From AP-16 sp963755055 (GTDB lineage Bacteria > Pseudomonadota > Alphaproteobacteria > Rhizobiales > Xanthobacteraceae): 64,000 bases of DNA. The notes under the pieces are model-generated. The model was given only the letters and a program-made list of their open reading frames with translations, was not told where the DNA came from and ran no database searches. Below, in pieces: positions 9,412 to 18,563 of the stretch. Position 1 is the stretch's first letter. Each line of letters starts with the position of its first letter. Where the stretch lies: assembly GCA_963755055.1 (NCBI GenBank), contig CAVWIS010000011.1, positions 1-64,000 of the forward strand. Reading direction: 5' to 3'. Position numbers and translations under genes: made by a program.

Positions 9412-10766
9412 TCGACCGATCTGCGCTTGGGGCGCGGGCGCGGGCGCGGCAGCGGCACGGCCGCATCGGCTGGCGTGGCGGCGAGATCGGCAGGCGCGGT
9501 ATTGGCGGCCGGCGACGGCGCGAACAGGTTCCAGGGTGCTGCGGCTGCGGCGACGGGTGGGCGCGTCCGCGCGGCATCGGGGGAGCCGGCGGACCGCTGG
9601 GAAGCGCCCGGCTGGACGGTCGCGAGCTGGCGCGCCGTCGGCTTCTTGCCGGGGCCGACAAAGACCTCGACCGGTGGCGCCGAGGGCGTCAGCGGGCCCA
9701 GCAGCGATGCCTGCCTGGCGCGCCCATGGGTGTCGACCGTCATCGCCGAATAGGCCGAGCTTGGATCGCGGTCGTTGCTGACCGGCACCCGCTCGTCCTC
9801 CGACGCCTCGCGATGGCGGTGCTTGCCGCACATCTCCTCGCGCAGGTTGGGTGGCTCGGCGGCAACTGGTGTCAGGCTTTCCACCGAGCCGAGCGCCGGC
9901 ATCAGCCAGGACAGCGTGTTTCCGGCAAATCCCTTCTCCAGCAGCTGCGCCGCCTTCTCGGCACGAGCCACGCCCGACGAGGCGCCGAGCACCACGGCGA
10001 TCAGGCGGCGGTTGTTGCGGGTCGCTGTGGCGACCAGGTTGAAGCCCGACGCGCAGATGAAGCCGGTCTTCATGCCGTCGGCGCCCGGGTAGCGGTCGAT
10101 CAGCATGTTGTAGTTGTGCATGACGCGCCGGCCCATCCGGATCGCCGGAACGTGCCAGTAGAAATCGTATTCGGGGAAATCGCGGATCAGCGCGCGGGCG
10201 AGGATCGCCAGGTCGCGTGCCGACGTCACCTGCCGGTCGTCCGGCAAGCCGTTGGGATTGACGTAGTGCGTCTGCGTCATGCCGAGCCGCTGCGCGGTCC
10301 GGTTCATCTCGGCGGCGAAATTGTCGATCGACCCGCCGACCCCTTCGGCCAGCACCACCGCCATGTCATTGGCGGATTTCACCATCAGCATCTTCAGCGC
10401 ATTGTCGACGGTAACCTTGGTGCCGACCTTGAAACCCATCTTCGAGGGCTGCTGGGCCGCCGCGCTGCCCGACACGGTGATCAGCTTGTCGAGGGTCAGC
10501 CGCCCGTCCTTGACGGCGCGCAGGGTCACGTAGGTCGTCATCAGCTTGGTGACCGAGGCCGGATACCAGGGATAGGTCGCGTTGTCGGCCTGCAGCACTT
10601 TGCCGCTGTCGGCCTCGACCAGCAGCAGAGCCTCGGCCGCGGCCGATCGCGTGTCCGCGGCGAACGCCGTGGCCGCCAGGAGCGCCACGACCATCGCGCG
10701 AAGGGATCCGCACAGCGGACGAGCCGCTGCTGGTCTGGGTTCCGGGGGAACGTGTCGCGGCGCCAA
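9408..10766 (-). CDS. D-alanyl-D-alanine carboxypeptidase (penicillin-binding protein, DacA/DacF type)
   Basis: This secreted periplasmic serine DD-peptidase trims the terminal D-Ala of peptidoglycan stem peptides. The active-site motifs are all present: SVTK (Ser71/Lys74 from the chosen start), SAN, and KTG in GMKTGF. The C-terminal third (about 150 residues) is Pro/Ala/Arg-rich and not family-typical. I place the start at TTG 10766 because GGAGG lies 9 bases upstream and the product then has an Arg-containing n-region before the hydrophobic signal (MVVALLAATAFA). The first ATG, at 10694, would leave a signal without positive charge. The stop overlaps the CobW gene by four bases. Confidence 0.9.
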   Translation of the reverse strand: MAPRHVPPEPRPAAARPLCGSLRAMVVALLAATAFAADTRSAAAEALLLVEADSGKVLQADNATYPWYPASVTKLMTTYVTLRAVKDGRLTLDKLITVSGSAAAQQPSKMGFKVGTKVTVDNALKMLMVKSANDMAVVLAEGVGGSIDNFAAEMNRTAQRLGMTQTHYVNPNGLPDDRQVTSARDLAILARALIRDFPEYDFYWHVPAIRMGRRVMHNYNMLIDRYPGADGMKTGFICASGFNLVATATRNNRRLIAVVLGASSGVARAEKAAQLLEKGFAGNTLSWLMPALGSVESLTPVAAEPPNLREEMCGKHRHREASEDERVPVSNDRDPSSAYSAMTVDTHGRARQASLLGPLTPSAPPVEVFVGPGKKPTARQLATVQPGASQRSAGSPDAARTRPPVAAAAAPWNLFAPSPAANTAPADLAATPADAAVPLPRPRPRPKRRSVE

Positions 10767-11009
10767 AACGATCCGCCTCCATTGCCGATTTTGCGAACCG
10801 CGAATTCGGTGCGAATATTTGCCGCTCCCGAGGCCGAACCGGCGCCTCAGGGGTTGGACCGGCAATGACCGGCTGTTGACGAGGATGGCTCCCTATCTAA
10901 GCCGAAGACCGAGCGAACGCCAAGCCAGCCGGTTGATCGCCTGAACACCCGCTCGCCGACCCCGCCAAGTGTGCGAGGAAAGCGACCAAAAAACGGCAAG
11001 GAGGCCGCC

Positions 11010-12176
11010 ATGACCGCGTGCATCGTCGGATGGGCCCATACCGCATTCGGCAAGCTCGACGCCGAATCTGTCGAAAGTCTGATCGTCCGAGTCGCCGACC
11101 AGGCGCTGACCGACGCCGGGATCGAGGCCCGGGATGTCGACGAGATCGTGCTCGGGCACTTCAACGGCGGGTTCTCGGCCCAGGATTTCACCGCCTCCCT
11201 GGTCCTGCAGGCGTCCCCGGACCTGCGCTTCAAGCGGGCGACCCGCGTCGAAAATGCTTGCGCGACCGGCTCGGCCGCCGTGCACCAGGGGATCAAGGCG
11301 ATCGAGGCCGGAATGGCCAGGATCGTGCTCGTCGTCGGCGTCGAGCAGATGACGACGACGCCGTCGGCCGAGATCGGCAAGATCCTGCTCAAGGCGTCCT
11401 ATGTTCGCGAGGAGGCGGATACGACCGGCGGCTTCGCCGGGGTGTTCGGCAATATTGCGGGGCGCTATTTCCAGAAATACGGCGACCAGTCGGAGGCGCT
11501 GGCGCGAATCGCCGCGAAAAATCATCGCAACGGCGTCGGCAATCCGTATGCCCAGATGCGCAAGGACCTCGGCTACGAGTTCTGCCGTGCCGAGAGCGAG
11601 AAGAACCCGTACGTGGCCGGTCCGTTGAAGCGGACCGACTGCTCGCTGGTGTCCGACGGCGCCGCCGCTGTCGTGCTGGCCGACATCGACACCGCGCTCG
11701 GCCTGAAGAAGGCGGTGGTGTTCCGGGCCGCCGAGCATGTCCAGGACTTCCTGCCGATGTCGCGGCGGGACATCCTGAAATTCGAGGGTTGTGCCAAGGC
11801 CTGGGAGCGCGCGCTCGCCAAGGCTCAGGTCGGGCTCGGGGATCTGTCCTTCGTGGAGACCCACGACTGCTTCACGATCGCGGAGCTCATCGAGTACGAG
11901 GCGATGGGGCTCGTCCCGGAGGGGCAGGGGGCGGTTGCGATCAACGAGGGGCTCACGGAGAAGACCGGCCGGCTCCCGGTCAACCCGTCGGGCGGGCTCA
12001 AGGCCAAGGGTCATCCGATCGGCGCGACCGGCGTCTCCATGCATGTCTTGTCCGCCATGCAGCTCACCGACACGGCGGGCGACATCCAGGTGAAGGGCGC
12101 AAGGCTCGGCGGTATCTTCAACATGGGAGGCGCGGCGGTCGCCAACTACGTGAGCATCCTCGAACGGATCAGATGA
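11010..12176 (+). CDS. Thiolase-family acetyl-CoA acetyltransferase (SCP-x-like)
   Basis: This 388-aa cytoplasmic thiolase-fold enzyme would form or cleave carbon bonds of 3-oxoacyl-CoA. The nucleophile is Cys84 in ENACATGS, and the His motif GHPIGATG is present near residue 350. The second thiolase cysteine (normally CxG near the C-terminus) is replaced in FNMGGAA, as in the SCP-x / lipid-transfer-type thiolase-like subfamily. The true activity may therefore differ from classical degradative thiolase. The start is ATG 11010, with AGGAGG five bases upstream. It converges with the NdvA gene, 14 bases away. Confidence 0.88.
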   Translation: MTACIVGWAHTAFGKLDAESVESLIVRVADQALTDAGIEARDVDEIVLGHFNGGFSAQDFTASLVLQASPDLRFKRATRVENACATGSAAVHQGIKAIEAGMARIVLVVGVEQMTTTPSAEIGKILLKASYVREEADTTGGFAGVFGNIAGRYFQKYGDQSEALARIAAKNHRNGVGNPYAQMRKDLGYEFCRAESEKNPYVAGPLKRTDCSLVSDGAAAVVLADIDTALGLKKAVVFRAAEHVQDFLPMSRRDILKFEGCAKAWERALAKAQVGLGDLSFVETHDCFTIAELIEYEAMGLVPEGQGAVAINEGLTEKTGRLPVNPSGGLKAKGHPIGATGVSMHVLSAMQLTDTAGDIQVKGARLGGIFNMGGAAVANYVSILERIR

Positions 12177-12190
12177 TCGCTCCGGATCCG

Positions 12191-14005
12191 CTATTGCGCG
12201 GCCGCCACGGCCGCGAGCGGTGGCTCGGCCGGAGGCGCGGCCGGGGTCTTCGGCTCCGTCGCCATGAACTGGGCGCGTGCCAGCTCGGCGAAACGGCCGT
12301 TGAGCGCAACGAGCTCGTCGAACGTGCCGGTCTCGACGATGCGCCCCATGTCGAAGACCATGATGCGGGTGGCATTGCGCACCGTGCTCAGGCGGTGGGC
12401 GATGACGAACGTGGTGCGCGCCTTCATGACCTCGTCGAGGGCGGCCTGAACCTTCTGCTCGGTACCGGCATCGAGCGAGCTCGTCGCCTCGTCGAGGATC
12501 AGGATCGGCGGATCCTTGAGGATCGCGCGGGCAATCGAGAGCCGCTGGCGCTCGCCGCCCGACAAGGAGCGACCGCGCTCGCCGACGCGCGCCTCGAAAC
12601 CATCGGCGTTGCGTTCGATGAATTCCAGCGCCTGGGCGCGTCCGGCGGCCTCGCGCAGCTCCTCCAGGGTCGCATCGGGCTTGCCGATGCGCAGGTTCTC
12701 GGCGATCGAGCGATTGAACAGCAGCAATTCCTGGAACACCACGCCGATATTGCGGCGCAGCCCCGCGAGCTTGAGCACGCGGATGTCCATTCCGTCGATC
12801 TTGATCACGCCTGACTGCGGGTCGAATGCACGGTGCAGCAGGGCAAGCGCCGTGGATTTGCCGGCACCGGTCGCCCCCACCAGGGCGACGGTCTGGCCGG
12901 GCAGGACGGTGAAGCCCAGGCTTTCGACCGCCGGCCGCTTGCCGTCGTAGGAGAACGACACGTCGTCGAACTCAACCAGCCCATGCACCCGCCCGGGCTC
13001 GACGGCATCGGACTTTTCCCGCACCAGCGGGGTGGTGTCGAGCACGTCGAAGAATTCGCGAAGCCGGGGGGCTTCCATGAAGACCCGGTTGGCGAAGCCG
13101 GAAGCCTGTTCGAGCCTGACGATCAGCATGGTGGCGAGATTCATGAACATCACGATTTCGCCGATGGTCGCCAGCCCCTGGAGGTGCAGAAAGGTCCCGA
13201 GCAGCACGATCGCCAGCATGGTGAGCGTCGTCGAGGCCCGGGTGAGAACCGTGACGATGGCCCACCACGACAGGACCGGGATCTGCGCGGCGAGCAACTG
13301 CCCGACCACGTCGCGAAGCCCGGATACTTCCGCCTCGACGCGGGCAAAACCCTGCACCAGCGCCACGTTGCTCAGCGAGTCGGAGGCGCGCTCGGCGAGG
13401 TCGGAATAATGCCGCTCGACCGAGCTCTGCATCTCCTGGGTCTTGCGCATGACGATCGTGGTGAGCACTGCAAAGATCGCGCACAGCCCCATCAGCAGCA
13501 GAGCCAGCCGCCAGTTGAGCACCAGCGACAAGGGCAGCAGGATGACGAGAGCCACGAAGGCGGCGAAGTGCTCGCGGAAGAACGACAGCCACAGCGCCCA
13601 CAAGGCGTCGGTGCCGGCCAGCATCACCTTCATCAGCCGACCCGAATGGGCGCCGCCGTGAAACGACATGGGCAGCTGCAGCACGTGCTCGAAATAGTCG
13701 GTCAGGACCGCCTGGCGCCGCCGATGGGCGAGGCGGTCGGCATGCAGCGCAATGAGCACGCCGCAGGCGATGGTGAAGAGACCGAATGCCGCCCAGGCGG
13801 CGAGCAGGGCCAGGAGATCCGACCAGCGAGGCGGCCGGTTCTGCGCCTGGATCCCCACCAGGGCATCGATGATGCGGCCGAACAGCACCGGTTCGGCGAA
13901 CTGCGCGGCGGCGAGTGCCACGTTGGCGCCGGCCAGCAGCCAGCCCAGGCGGGCCTCAGGCCCGAGCAGCGCGAGCACGCGCGCGTAGATCGACAGGAAT
14001 TTCAT
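12191..14005 (-). CDS. ndvA: Cyclic beta-1,2-glucan exporter, ABC transporter ATP-binding/permease (NdvA/ChvA)
   Basis: The 604-aa half-transporter has an N-terminal six-helix membrane domain (about residues 20-310) and a C-terminal ATPase domain (345-580). The ATPase shows Walker A GATGAGKST, signature LSGGERQR, Walker B ILILDEATS and the H-loop IAHRLSTV. The N-terminus (MKFLSIYARVLALLG) and overall layout match NdvA/ChvA, which exports cyclic beta-1,2-glucan to the periplasm for osmoadaptation and host interaction in rhizobia. The start at 14005 is the family-typical one. The last 25 residues form an Ala/Pro-rich tail. No glucan synthase (ndvB) is nearby, so substrate assignment rests on family similarity only. 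Confidence 0.88.
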   Translation of the reverse strand: MKFLSIYARVLALLGPEARLGWLLAGANVALAAAQFAEPVLFGRIIDALVGIQAQNRPPRWSDLLALLAAWAAFGLFTIACGVLIALHADRLAHRRRQAVLTDYFEHVLQLPMSFHGGAHSGRLMKVMLAGTDALWALWLSFFREHFAAFVALVILLPLSLVLNWRLALLLMGLCAIFAVLTTIVMRKTQEMQSSVERHYSDLAERASDSLSNVALVQGFARVEAEVSGLRDVVGQLLAAQIPVLSWWAIVTVLTRASTTLTMLAIVLLGTFLHLQGLATIGEIVMFMNLATMLIVRLEQASGFANRVFMEAPRLREFFDVLDTTPLVREKSDAVEPGRVHGLVEFDDVSFSYDGKRPAVESLGFTVLPGQTVALVGATGAGKSTALALLHRAFDPQSGVIKIDGMDIRVLKLAGLRRNIGVVFQELLLFNRSIAENLRIGKPDATLEELREAAGRAQALEFIERNADGFEARVGERGRSLSGGERQRLSIARAILKDPPILILDEATSSLDAGTEQKVQAALDEVMKARTTFVIAHRLSTVRNATRIMVFDMGRIVETGTFDELVALNGRFAELARAQFMATEPKTPAAPPAEPPLAAVAAAQ

Positions 14006-14515
14006 TGGGGCCGTTCCGGCGGGTCGGGGCAGCGCCGACTTTAGCGTAATCCGCCCCCGTGGCAACGCGATCATGGCCGCGCCGTCATGACCCATGCTGG
14101 CCGGCCCACTGCCCCGAGGACAATCTGTGCGGAGCCGCGCCGGGCGGAATCGCCCTTTCTCGTGTCGAGCTATTTCAACTAGCGCAGGTTTTATAAAAAC
14201 AGCTTATGGGTTCGGTTGCGGCCTCATGGCGGGGTCCGTTAAACTACATATACGTGTAACGACTAATGCAATATTCACTAGAAAAATAGGCCAGAACATT
14301 TGTTTCAAATTTCCAAGATCTCGATTTCATAAGTGGAATTCTGTCGGTGAGCGGCGGTTCGGACGAATTTTCGTATTGGCTGCCAGCCACGAATATTGTA
14401 CCGAGTTCAACCGGGGGTTACCGGCGACTACGCGAGAATGACAACCGCACGGTAGGCGCCGAGGTCTGCGTGGGGGCCCGCACGAGCAAATTGACAACTC
14501 GCGCGAGAAATCAGA
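14006..14515. other. 510-base intergenic region with an AT-rich patch
   Basis: This gap separates the divergent ndvA and LysR genes. Positions roughly 14190-14345 are clearly more AT-rich than the surroundings, with runs such as TTTATAAAAAC and TACATATACGTGTAAC. An open frame at 14094-14441 crosses it but has no recognisable product, no ribosome-binding site and no codon bias. The region presumably carries both promoters. The AT-rich patch could also be a remnant of transferred DNA. I see no tRNA, hairpin terminator or transposase fragment. Confidence 0.5.
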
Positions 14516-15382
14516 ATGACGAACATCCCGACCGAGTTGTTGCGCACGCTGGTCGCCGTGGTCGATCTGCGCAGCTTCACCAAGGCTGCCCAATCCCTGG
14601 GTGTCACCCAGCCGGCCGTGAGCGCGCAGATCAAACGGTTGCAGATTCTGCTCGGCGGCGAATTGTTCGACAAGAGCGCGCCCGGCGTGACGCTCACCGA
14701 CAAGGGCGACAGCGTCGTCAACTATGCGCGCCGCCTGCTGTCGATCAACGACCAGATCCTTCAGCTCGCCCAGCCGCTGAGCGCGGTCCCGCCGCTGCGC
14801 ATCGGCATTCCGGGCGAGCTCGATGTGGCGGGCCTGGCGCCGGCGCTCGCCGAATGTCGCCGGCGCTGGCCGCATGTCCGCTTCGACATGCGCGGGCAGG
14901 ATTCGGACACGCTCATGCGCGATGTCGGTCAAGGGGAGCTTGACCTCGCGGTTGCCTTCACGCCGTCCGCCCCGGCGCAGGAGGCCCGGTATCACTGGAG
15001 CGAGGAGCTCGTCTGGGTCCGCGGAGCCGCGACCACGCTCGACCCCGGGCGGCCGGTGCCGCTCATCGTTCATGACGTGACCTGCGTGATCAACCGGGTC
15101 GCGGTCTCCATGCTCAATCAGGCCGGCCGTGAGTGGGATCTCGTGGTCAACGCCATCAGCGCCGCGAACCTCGCGGCCGCGGTGAGCGCCGGACTTGGGG
15201 TTGCGGTGGTCCTGCGGCGGCTGGTCGGCGCCGATCAGATCGTGATCGACGACGAGATATTGCCGCGGCTGCCGCAGGTCGCCTGTGGGATCTACCTGAG
15301 AGATGCGGCCGACCCGGAGATTCTCGCACCGCTCGCCGGCTGGCTGGCCCGCGGCATCGGCCCGCCCGGCGTCGGAGCCTGA
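14516..15382 (+). CDS. LysR-family transcriptional regulator
   Basis: This is a 288-aa regulator. The winged HTH (residues 5-62) contains FTKAAQSLGVTQPAVSAQI, typical of LysR proteins. The effector-binding domain (about 90-280) begins at PPLRIGIPGELD. It would bind DNA as a tetramer and respond to a small ligand, usually controlling a neighbouring gene or its own. It converges with the substrate-binding protein gene at 15395 rather than diverging from one, so its target is not evident. The AT-rich upstream gap is a plausible site of autoregulation. Confidence 0.9.
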   Translation: MTNIPTELLRTLVAVVDLRSFTKAAQSLGVTQPAVSAQIKRLQILLGGELFDKSAPGVTLTDKGDSVVNYARRLLSINDQILQLAQPLSAVPPLRIGIPGELDVAGLAPALAECRRRWPHVRFDMRGQDSDTLMRDVGQGELDLAVAFTPSAPAQEARYHWSEELVWVRGAATTLDPGRPVPLIVHDVTCVINRVAVSMLNQAGREWDLVVNAISAANLAAAVSAGLGVAVVLRRLVGADQIVIDDEILPRLPQVACGIYLRDAADPEILAPLAGWLARGIGPPGVGA

Positions 15383-15394
15383 ACGTCCGCCCGG

Positions 15395-16432
15395 TCAATT
15401 CACCTTGCGCTCGGTGGGGTCGGGCAGGAAGGACGGGTCGAACACGTCGGCCCCCTTCGGCTTGACCTTGAAAGTATAGGCGAGCGCGATCAGGTCGATC
15501 GAATTGTCGAGGCGGGCCGGGTCGACAGTGCCGAAACCGTGCGCCTTCACCGCCGGCGTCACGATATTTTGCCTGAGCGCGAGCTGCAGGCGTTCGAGCT
15601 CGACGTCCTTCCTGGCGTCCTCGTTGCGCCTGACGACCGAGTCGACCGCCACCACCGGGTTCCTGACCGTCTCCTTGAGCCCCTTGACGAAGGCGGCAAG
15701 GAACGCCTTCACGACATCGGGCTTCTCCGCGGCGAATTTCGAGTTGACCAGGATGGCGTCGCCATAGAGGTCGACGCCGTAGTCGGCCATCAGCAGCACG
15801 GTGATGTCGTCGACCGGCACGCCGCGGTCCTTGAGGCTGAGATAGGATGAGAACGACAAGCCGGTGATCGCGTCGACTTCGCCGGACGCCAGCATGGGCT
15901 CGCGGACCGGGGCGCCGACATTGAGGACGCTCACCTTGGTGGCGTCGATGCCGTTCGCCTTGACGAAGATCGGCCACTGCGCGAAGGCGAGATCCGCCGC
16001 GGGAGCGCCGAGCTTCTTTCCCTGGAGATCCTGCGGTGTCACCACCCCGCGGCTCTTGCGGGAGACGATCGAGAAAGCCGGCTTGTCGTAGACCATGAAC
16101 ACAGCCCGGATCGGTGCCGTGGGGTTCTGGTCGCGGAACCTGATGAGCGAATTGATGTCGCCGATGCCCATATCGTAGGCACCCGAGACGATCCGATTGA
16201 TGACCTCGAGCGAGCTCATTGCCGGCTCGATGGTCACGTCGAGGCCATGGGCGCCGTAATAGCCATTGTCCAGGGCGACGACGAACGGTGCGGACGGACC
16301 CTCGAATTTCCAGTTGAGGGAGAATCGGACCGCGGCCTGCGCCGCCGAGGGCCCAACGCCCAGCGCCACCAGCGCGGCGAGCGTCGCCAGCACTACAGCG
16401 GCCCGGCCCGACCATGATTTCCGCGCACCCAT
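15395..16432 (-). CDS. ABC transporter substrate-binding protein (NMT1/SsuA/TauA-like)
   Basis: The 345-aa periplasmic binding protein has a Sec signal peptide (about residues 1-33, ending SAAQAA) and an NMT1-type fold. Family segments include FSLNWKFEGPSAPFVVAL, ALDNGYYGAHGLDVTI and GVVTPQDLQGKKLGAP. Relatives bind sulfonates, taurine, nitrate, thiamine precursors or aromatic acids. No ATPase or permease gene accompanies it, so either these are elsewhere or it works with a shared transporter. The start ATG at 16432 has AGGAGGG upstream. The ligand cannot be predicted. Confidence 0.88.
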   Translation of the reverse strand: MGARKSWSGRAAVVLATLAALVALGVGPSAAQAAVRFSLNWKFEGPSAPFVVALDNGYYGAHGLDVTIEPAMSSLEVINRIVSGAYDMGIGDINSLIRFRDQNPTAPIRAVFMVYDKPAFSIVSRKSRGVVTPQDLQGKKLGAPAADLAFAQWPIFVKANGIDATKVSVLNVGAPVREPMLASGEVDAITGLSFSSYLSLKDRGVPVDDITVLLMADYGVDLYGDAILVNSKFAAEKPDVVKAFLAAFVKGLKETVRNPVVAVDSVVRRNEDARKDVELERLQLALRQNIVTPAVKAHGFGTVDPARLDNSIDLIALAYTFKVKPKGADVFDPSFLPDPTERKVN

Positions 16433-16758
16433 GATGCCCTCCTACTACCGACGGGCACGGGGTCCTGCCCTTGCCGTGGTGCGCAATCAAGCTCGTGTAT
16501 CGAGCCACGAAGGCAACGTGACAACTCTCCCGTCTCACGCCGGTGGTGTCGTGCCCGTGGTCCTGCTGCGCCAAGCGTCACCAAAGTACATGCGGCCGCA
16601 AAGAGCAAGGCGGGAAACGAGGCAGTGCCGCCGGCCTGCAGCGACGCGGCAGCATGCCGCATCGGGCGGCGGCGTGGACCGGCTCGCGCCGAGCGGTCCG
16701 CCGACCAGGGTGGGTTTGTTAACTCGATCGTCGCCGCAATCGCGGTATTCTCCGGCGT
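16433..16758. other. 326-base intergenic region, nothing recognised
   Basis: This is the divergent gap between the substrate-binding protein gene and the HisE-like gene. It should contain both promoters. I see no convincing -35/-10 pair, riboswitch-like fold or repeat. Confidence 0.4.
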
Positions 16759-17139
16759 ATGGGTGATTCGGTCAGCCGTTTGTTCGACGCCGTGGTCGCC
16801 GCCAAGCGCGGCGACCCTGTGGCCTCGCGCACCGCCAGGCTGCTGCGCTCCGGGCGGGCCAAGATGGCGAAAAAGCTCGCCGAGGAAGCGGTCGAGGTGG
16901 CGATCGACGCCACGCTTGGTCACCGCGACGCCGTGGTCAACGAGAGCGCCGATCTCATCTACAACCTCGTCGTGGTCTGGGTCTCCTGCGGCATCCATCC
17001 GGCCGACGTATGGAAGGAGATGGGGCGCCGCGAACGGCTGTTCGGGATTGCCGAGAAGCTCCGCAAGGAGAACGCCGAGCCCGAGCCGCGTCGCAAGGTG
17101 GTTGCGCTTGCGGCCCGGCGCGCCCACAAGCGGCGCTGA
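16759..17139 (+). CDS. Phosphoribosyl-ATP pyrophosphatase-like protein (HisE/MazG fold)
   Basis: This 126-aa protein resembles HisE, which hydrolyses phosphoribosyl-ATP to phosphoribosyl-AMP in histidine synthesis. The helical core with the acidic metal-binding residues is visible: KKLAEEAVEVAIDA, and later ESADLIYNLVVVW. The C-terminus carries an extra basic tail (RRKVVALAARRAHKRR) beyond the usual length of about 105-110 residues. It is not in a his operon here, so it may be a second copy or a repurposed nucleotide pyrophosphohydrolase. It precedes the YqaA-type membrane gene by 118 bases. Confidence 0.75.
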   Translation: MGDSVSRLFDAVVAAKRGDPVASRTARLLRSGRAKMAKKLAEEAVEVAIDATLGHRDAVVNESADLIYNLVVVWVSCGIHPADVWKEMGRRERLFGIAEKLRKENAEPEPRRKVVALAARRAHKRR

Positions 17140-17257
17140 ATAAGAGCCTGTCACCAACGCCTCCGCCGGCGCGGCACCCGCGCCGCGCGCCGCCGATTTC
17201 GCCCGATGCGGCGAACGGATTTCCCCTTTGCGGCAAAATGCTCTAATCAGGCGCGCC

Positions 17258-17839
17258 ATGCTCAGACGTGTTTATGACTGGTGTATCGAGGCTGCCGGAC
17301 AGCCGCATGCCGCCTGGATCATGGGCTTGATGTCCTTTGCGGAAAGCTCGTTCTTTCCGGTGCCGCCGGACGTCATGCTCATTCCGATGTCGCTCTCGCG
17401 CCCGGACAAGGCGTGGTTCTACGCGACCTTGTGCACGGTGACCTCGGTAGCCGGCGGCCTCGTCGGCTATCTGATCGGCGCCCTGCTCTACGACTTGGTC
17501 GGCCACTGGCTGATCCAGCTGTACGGCTACGGCGACAAGGTCGAGATGTTCCGCCAATCCTATGCGCAATGGGGAGTGTGGATCATCCTGATCAAGGGGG
17601 TGACGCCGATCCCCTACAAGCTGGTGACGATCACCTCGGGGTTTGCCGGATTCAACATCGTCCTGTTCGTGTTGTGCTCCGTGTTGGCGCGCGGCATGCG
17701 GTTCTATCTGACGGCGTTCCTGCTCAGCCGCTACGGGCCACGGGCACGCGAGATCATCGAGCGGCGCCTCACCTTGTGGTTCACGGTGAGCGTCGGCGTG
17801 CTGGCCGTCGGCGTGGTGGGTGCGCTCTACCTGTTCTGA
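17258..17839 (+). CDS. YqaA/DedA-family inner-membrane protein
   Basis: The 193-aa protein has about five hydrophobic segments. The SNARE-associated/DedA core is seen in FAESSFFPVPPDVML, GLVGYLIGALLYD and the re-entrant segment IILIKGVTPIPYKLVTITSG, with conserved charged and Pro residues. DedA proteins are implicated in phospholipid flipping and envelope homeostasis. The start at ATG 17258 is closest to the family N-terminus. In related alphaproteobacteria such a gene often lies near dsbB; here dsbB is about 26 kb away. Confidence 0.85.
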   Translation: MLRRVYDWCIEAAGQPHAAWIMGLMSFAESSFFPVPPDVMLIPMSLSRPDKAWFYATLCTVTSVAGGLVGYLIGALLYDLVGHWLIQLYGYGDKVEMFRQSYAQWGVWIILIKGVTPIPYKLVTITSGFAGFNIVLFVLCSVLARGMRFYLTAFLLSRYGPRAREIIERRLTLWFTVSVGVLAVGVVGALYLF

Positions 17840-17933
17840 TCGCGGGCGGTCCTCAATTTTGCCATGCCGTCGGCGCAAAGCCAATTCGATGGGCGGCCGA
17901 TCCTTTCGGCCGCGGCGATGCATTGGGCTTGTC

Positions 17934-18485
17934 ATGACCAGGACCGCGAGGACAACCGACGCGATCGGCGGCCGCGTGGCTCCGGCTCTGCTCCGCCTGG
18001 TCGGCGCCGCCCTGGCGGCGCTGGTCGCCACCGTGGCGCTCGCCGACGGTCAGCCGCGGAGCTTTGCGGGCGACGTCCCGGGCGTCGTCGGACCGCTTCT
18101 TGCCGATGATTCCGGCCTGATCGGCGCGATCTCGCGCTGGATCGACGAATCGGCCGCCACCGTCTCCTCCCGCTTCAAGGATGCGCGGGAATCGATCGAC
18201 GATGCCGGCAGCCGCGCCAGCGAGGTGGCCAAGGACGCCGTGGCGCGCCTGCCGAAGGCCACCGTAGTGGCCGGCCGCGAGCGCTGCCCGACGGCACAGA
18301 ACGGCGCGCCCGACTGCACCAGCGCCATCGCGGCGCTGTGCCGCACCAAGGGATTCGCCGGGGGTCGCAGCCTGGACATCGAGGCGACGCGGAAGTGTCC
18401 GGCCGACATGCTGTTGTCGGGGCGCCTGCCGGCGCCGAGCGAGTGCCCGTCGGAATCCCACGTCACCCGCGCGCTCTGCCAGTAG
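17934..18485 (+). CDS. Secreted hypothetical protein, Cys-rich C-terminus
   Basis: This 183-aa protein has a signal peptide (hydrophobic LVGAALAALVATVALA, cleavage after about residue 36), a helical middle and a C-terminal region with five spaced cysteines (ERCPTAQ, PDCTSAI, ALCRTKGF, KCPADM, ECPS), plus a terminal ALCQ. This suggests a disulfide-bonded periplasmic protein. The pattern with RTKGFAGGRSLDIEATRKC is a recurrent uncharacterised rhizobial domain. I cannot assign a function. It starts 94 bases after the YqaA-type gene on the same strand. Confidence 0.65.
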   Translation: MTRTARTTDAIGGRVAPALLRLVGAALAALVATVALADGQPRSFAGDVPGVVGPLLADDSGLIGAISRWIDESAATVSSRFKDARESIDDAGSRASEVAKDAVARLPKATVVAGRERCPTAQNGAPDCTSAIAALCRTKGFAGGRSLDIEATRKCPADMLLSGRLPAPSECPSESHVTRALCQ

Positions 18486-18563
18486 CGTTCGCGCCGCGGC
18501 CGCGCCCCGATATCACCACAAACCTGTCGGTAATTGGAAACGTCGGGTTGGGGCGGCCTGCCG

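Noticed and set aside
14094..14441. A 115-codon gene in the AT-rich gap before the LysR gene
   Set aside because: It has no ribosome-binding site, domain or codon bias, and it crosses an abrupt change in composition.
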